Positions 5,767 to 9,357 of a stretch of 9,357 nucleotides of DNA are shown piece by piece. The notes under the pieces are model-generated. The model was not told the origin of the DNA, did no database searches, and saw only the letters and a program-made list of their open reading frames with translations. Both the position numbers and the translations under genes were made by a program. Each line of letters starts with the position of its first letter. Position 1 is the stretch's first letter. The stretch is from NCBI GenBank assembly GCA_031431235.1, contig JANPDA010000106.1, positions 1 to 9,357 of the forward strand, read 5' to 3'. Source of the DNA: JANNSW01 sp031431235 (GTDB lineage: Bacteria; Pseudomonadota; Alphaproteobacteria; Rhizobiales; Hyphomicrobiaceae).

Positions 5767-6117
5767 TCACTTGCTGCTGCCCTGCGTCCGGATGGTCCAG
5801 ATTGCGCCAGGAACGACAGCGAGAGCGGCAGATTCAATTGCGGGCACGAGCGGCAAGAGATCGGCCATGGTGTTTGACGGTGTCCGAACCACGATGACTG
5901 CAATCGGCCGGCCAGGAATGACGTTCTCTCTCGGCAGGGCCACGTCCGCCGTTATGAGTACATCGAACCGGTTGGTCATGGCGTCGAGCAGTGCCGCGTC
6001 GTCCAGGTCCTGAAGCCCGGCATAGCGCGCCGTGACCACATCGAGATTGGCGAGAGCAAGTCTCAGATCATGCGGCATGCAGGCGTCGAGCAGAACCCTC
6101 GGCCGATCAGGCCGCAT
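5767..6117 (-). CDS. DUF5615 family PIN-like toxin
   Basis: A 116-residue protein with the DUF5615 pattern: VLLDACMP (Asp11) at the N-terminus, AGLQDLDDAALLDAM (Asp37, Asp39, Asp40), FDVLITADVALP (Asp52, Asp58) and VIVVRTPSN followed by LLPLVPAIE. The spaced acidic residues fit a PIN-like metal-dependent ribonuclease fold, and members are predicted toxins that cleave RNA. The ATG at 6117 overlaps the stop of the DUF433 gene by 11 bases (6107-6117). That is classic translational coupling of an antitoxin-first operon. The gene ends at 5767, only a few bases beyond the last trace of the uvrA fragment. Length and motifs look intact, so it is probably functional; the RNA target cannot be inferred. 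Confidence 0.86.
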   Translation of the reverse strand: MRPDRPRVLLDACMPHDLRLALANLDVVTARYAGLQDLDDAALLDAMTNRFDVLITADVALPRENVIPGRPIAVIVVRTPSNTMADLLPLVPAIESAALAVVPGAIWTIRTQGSSK

Positions 6118-6355
6118 GGGCCGCCTCTTCGGACCCGCTCACTCTGGCTGCGGCAAGACCCAACACAGCAATTGCGTGCTCGCGCGAGACGTCCGGAAAC
6201 TGGCGCAGGAACTCCGCCAGTGTCTCCCCGGCGGCGAGATAGTCGAAGAGGGTCTGAACCGGCACCCGCGTGGCAGCGAACACGGGCGCCCCGCTCAGCC
6301 GTTTGGGCGAGCAGGTGATCAGCGGGTCGGGAAGTGCGGCGCGCTCGTTACTCAT
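6107..6355 (-). CDS. DUF433 family antitoxin, copy B, paired with the DUF5615 toxin
   Basis: An 82-residue DUF433 protein: LPDPLITCSPKRLSGAPVF, ATRVPVQTLFDYLAAGETLAEFLRQFP (typical 'GTR.PV..L...L.AG.....FL..FP') and VSREHAIAVLGLAAA. In this arrangement it should neutralise the PIN-like product of the overlapping downstream gene and may repress its own promoter. I chose the ATG at 6355; an in-frame ATG at 6385 would add ten residues (MAGLPCYFAR) and cannot be excluded. Neither has a strong ribosome site. The gene is divergent from uvrA, with 104 bases between the two start codons, so regulatory elements for both share that gap. It is about half identical to copy A. Confidence 0.82.
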   Translation of the reverse strand: MSNERAALPDPLITCSPKRLSGAPVFAATRVPVQTLFDYLAAGETLAEFLRQFPDVSREHAIAVLGLAAARVSGSEEAAHAA

Positions 6356-6459
6356 GCGAGCAAAATAGCATGGAAGCCCCGCCACGCATAGCCCGCGAGC
6401 CTGTTGGTGACGACGCGCGTTGCATTGCCACCCTTCACGGCCTCGGCTACGAAGCGCCC

Positions 6460-9357
<2,898 letters not shown>

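Noticed and set aside
6356..6459. LexA (SOS) box for uvrA
   Set aside because: I looked for GTTC or GAAC pairs with seven-base spacing in the gap and found none, so SOS control is not supported from this sequence.

Overview
The window is GC-rich (most codons end in G or C) and all recognisable proteins have their closest family style in Alphaproteobacteria (UvrA with a CPVS rather than CPxC first zinc-module pair, a bactofilin, a DUF455 ferritin-like protein, a Coq10/RatA-type START protein, MsrQ). I read it as chromosomal DNA of an alphaproteobacterium, Rhizobiales- or Rhodospirillales-like; the genus cannot be fixed from sequence alone.

Layout. The left edge holds the last 40 codons of an IS630-type transposase. 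Next come two forward genes, a Bcp/PrxQ peroxiredoxin and a DUF455 ferritin-like protein, which may be co-transcribed. A 274-base gap follows, with a plausible sigma-70 promoter and a structured leader, then a bactofilin. Directly behind it (about 2340-2887) lies a decayed LysR-type regulator whose homology hops between reading frames. Then come a reverse Coq10/RatA-like gene, a forward secreted protein of unknown function, forward arfB (ribosome rescue), and reverse msrQ (haem membrane subunit of methionine sulfoxide repair) whose stop codon abuts that of arfB.

The right half is the most interesting part. It contains two reverse-strand DUF433 (antitoxin-like) genes, each followed on its right, after a gap of about 105 bases, by the 5' end of uvrA on the forward strand. 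The left copy is a fragment of about 50 codons with ACG in place of ATG. The right copy is the intact uvrA, which runs off the window edge with probably 20-30 codons missing. Between the two uvrA starts sits a complete overlapping DUF433-DUF5615 (PIN-like) toxin-antitoxin pair. The two uvrA 5' segments are almost identical over their first ~88 bases, including non-coding sequence. After that they drop to about 78 percent identity with mostly synonymous changes, which points to recombination with a diverged uvrA rather than simple local decay.

The uvrA gene also carries an in-frame 69-base (23-codon) segment bounded by perfect 14-base inverted repeats that are themselves near-palindromes. It lies between the predicted UvrB-binding region and the first zinc module and looks like a palindromic element inserted into an essential-type repair gene without breaking the frame. 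No CRISPR array, tRNA or rRNA was seen.
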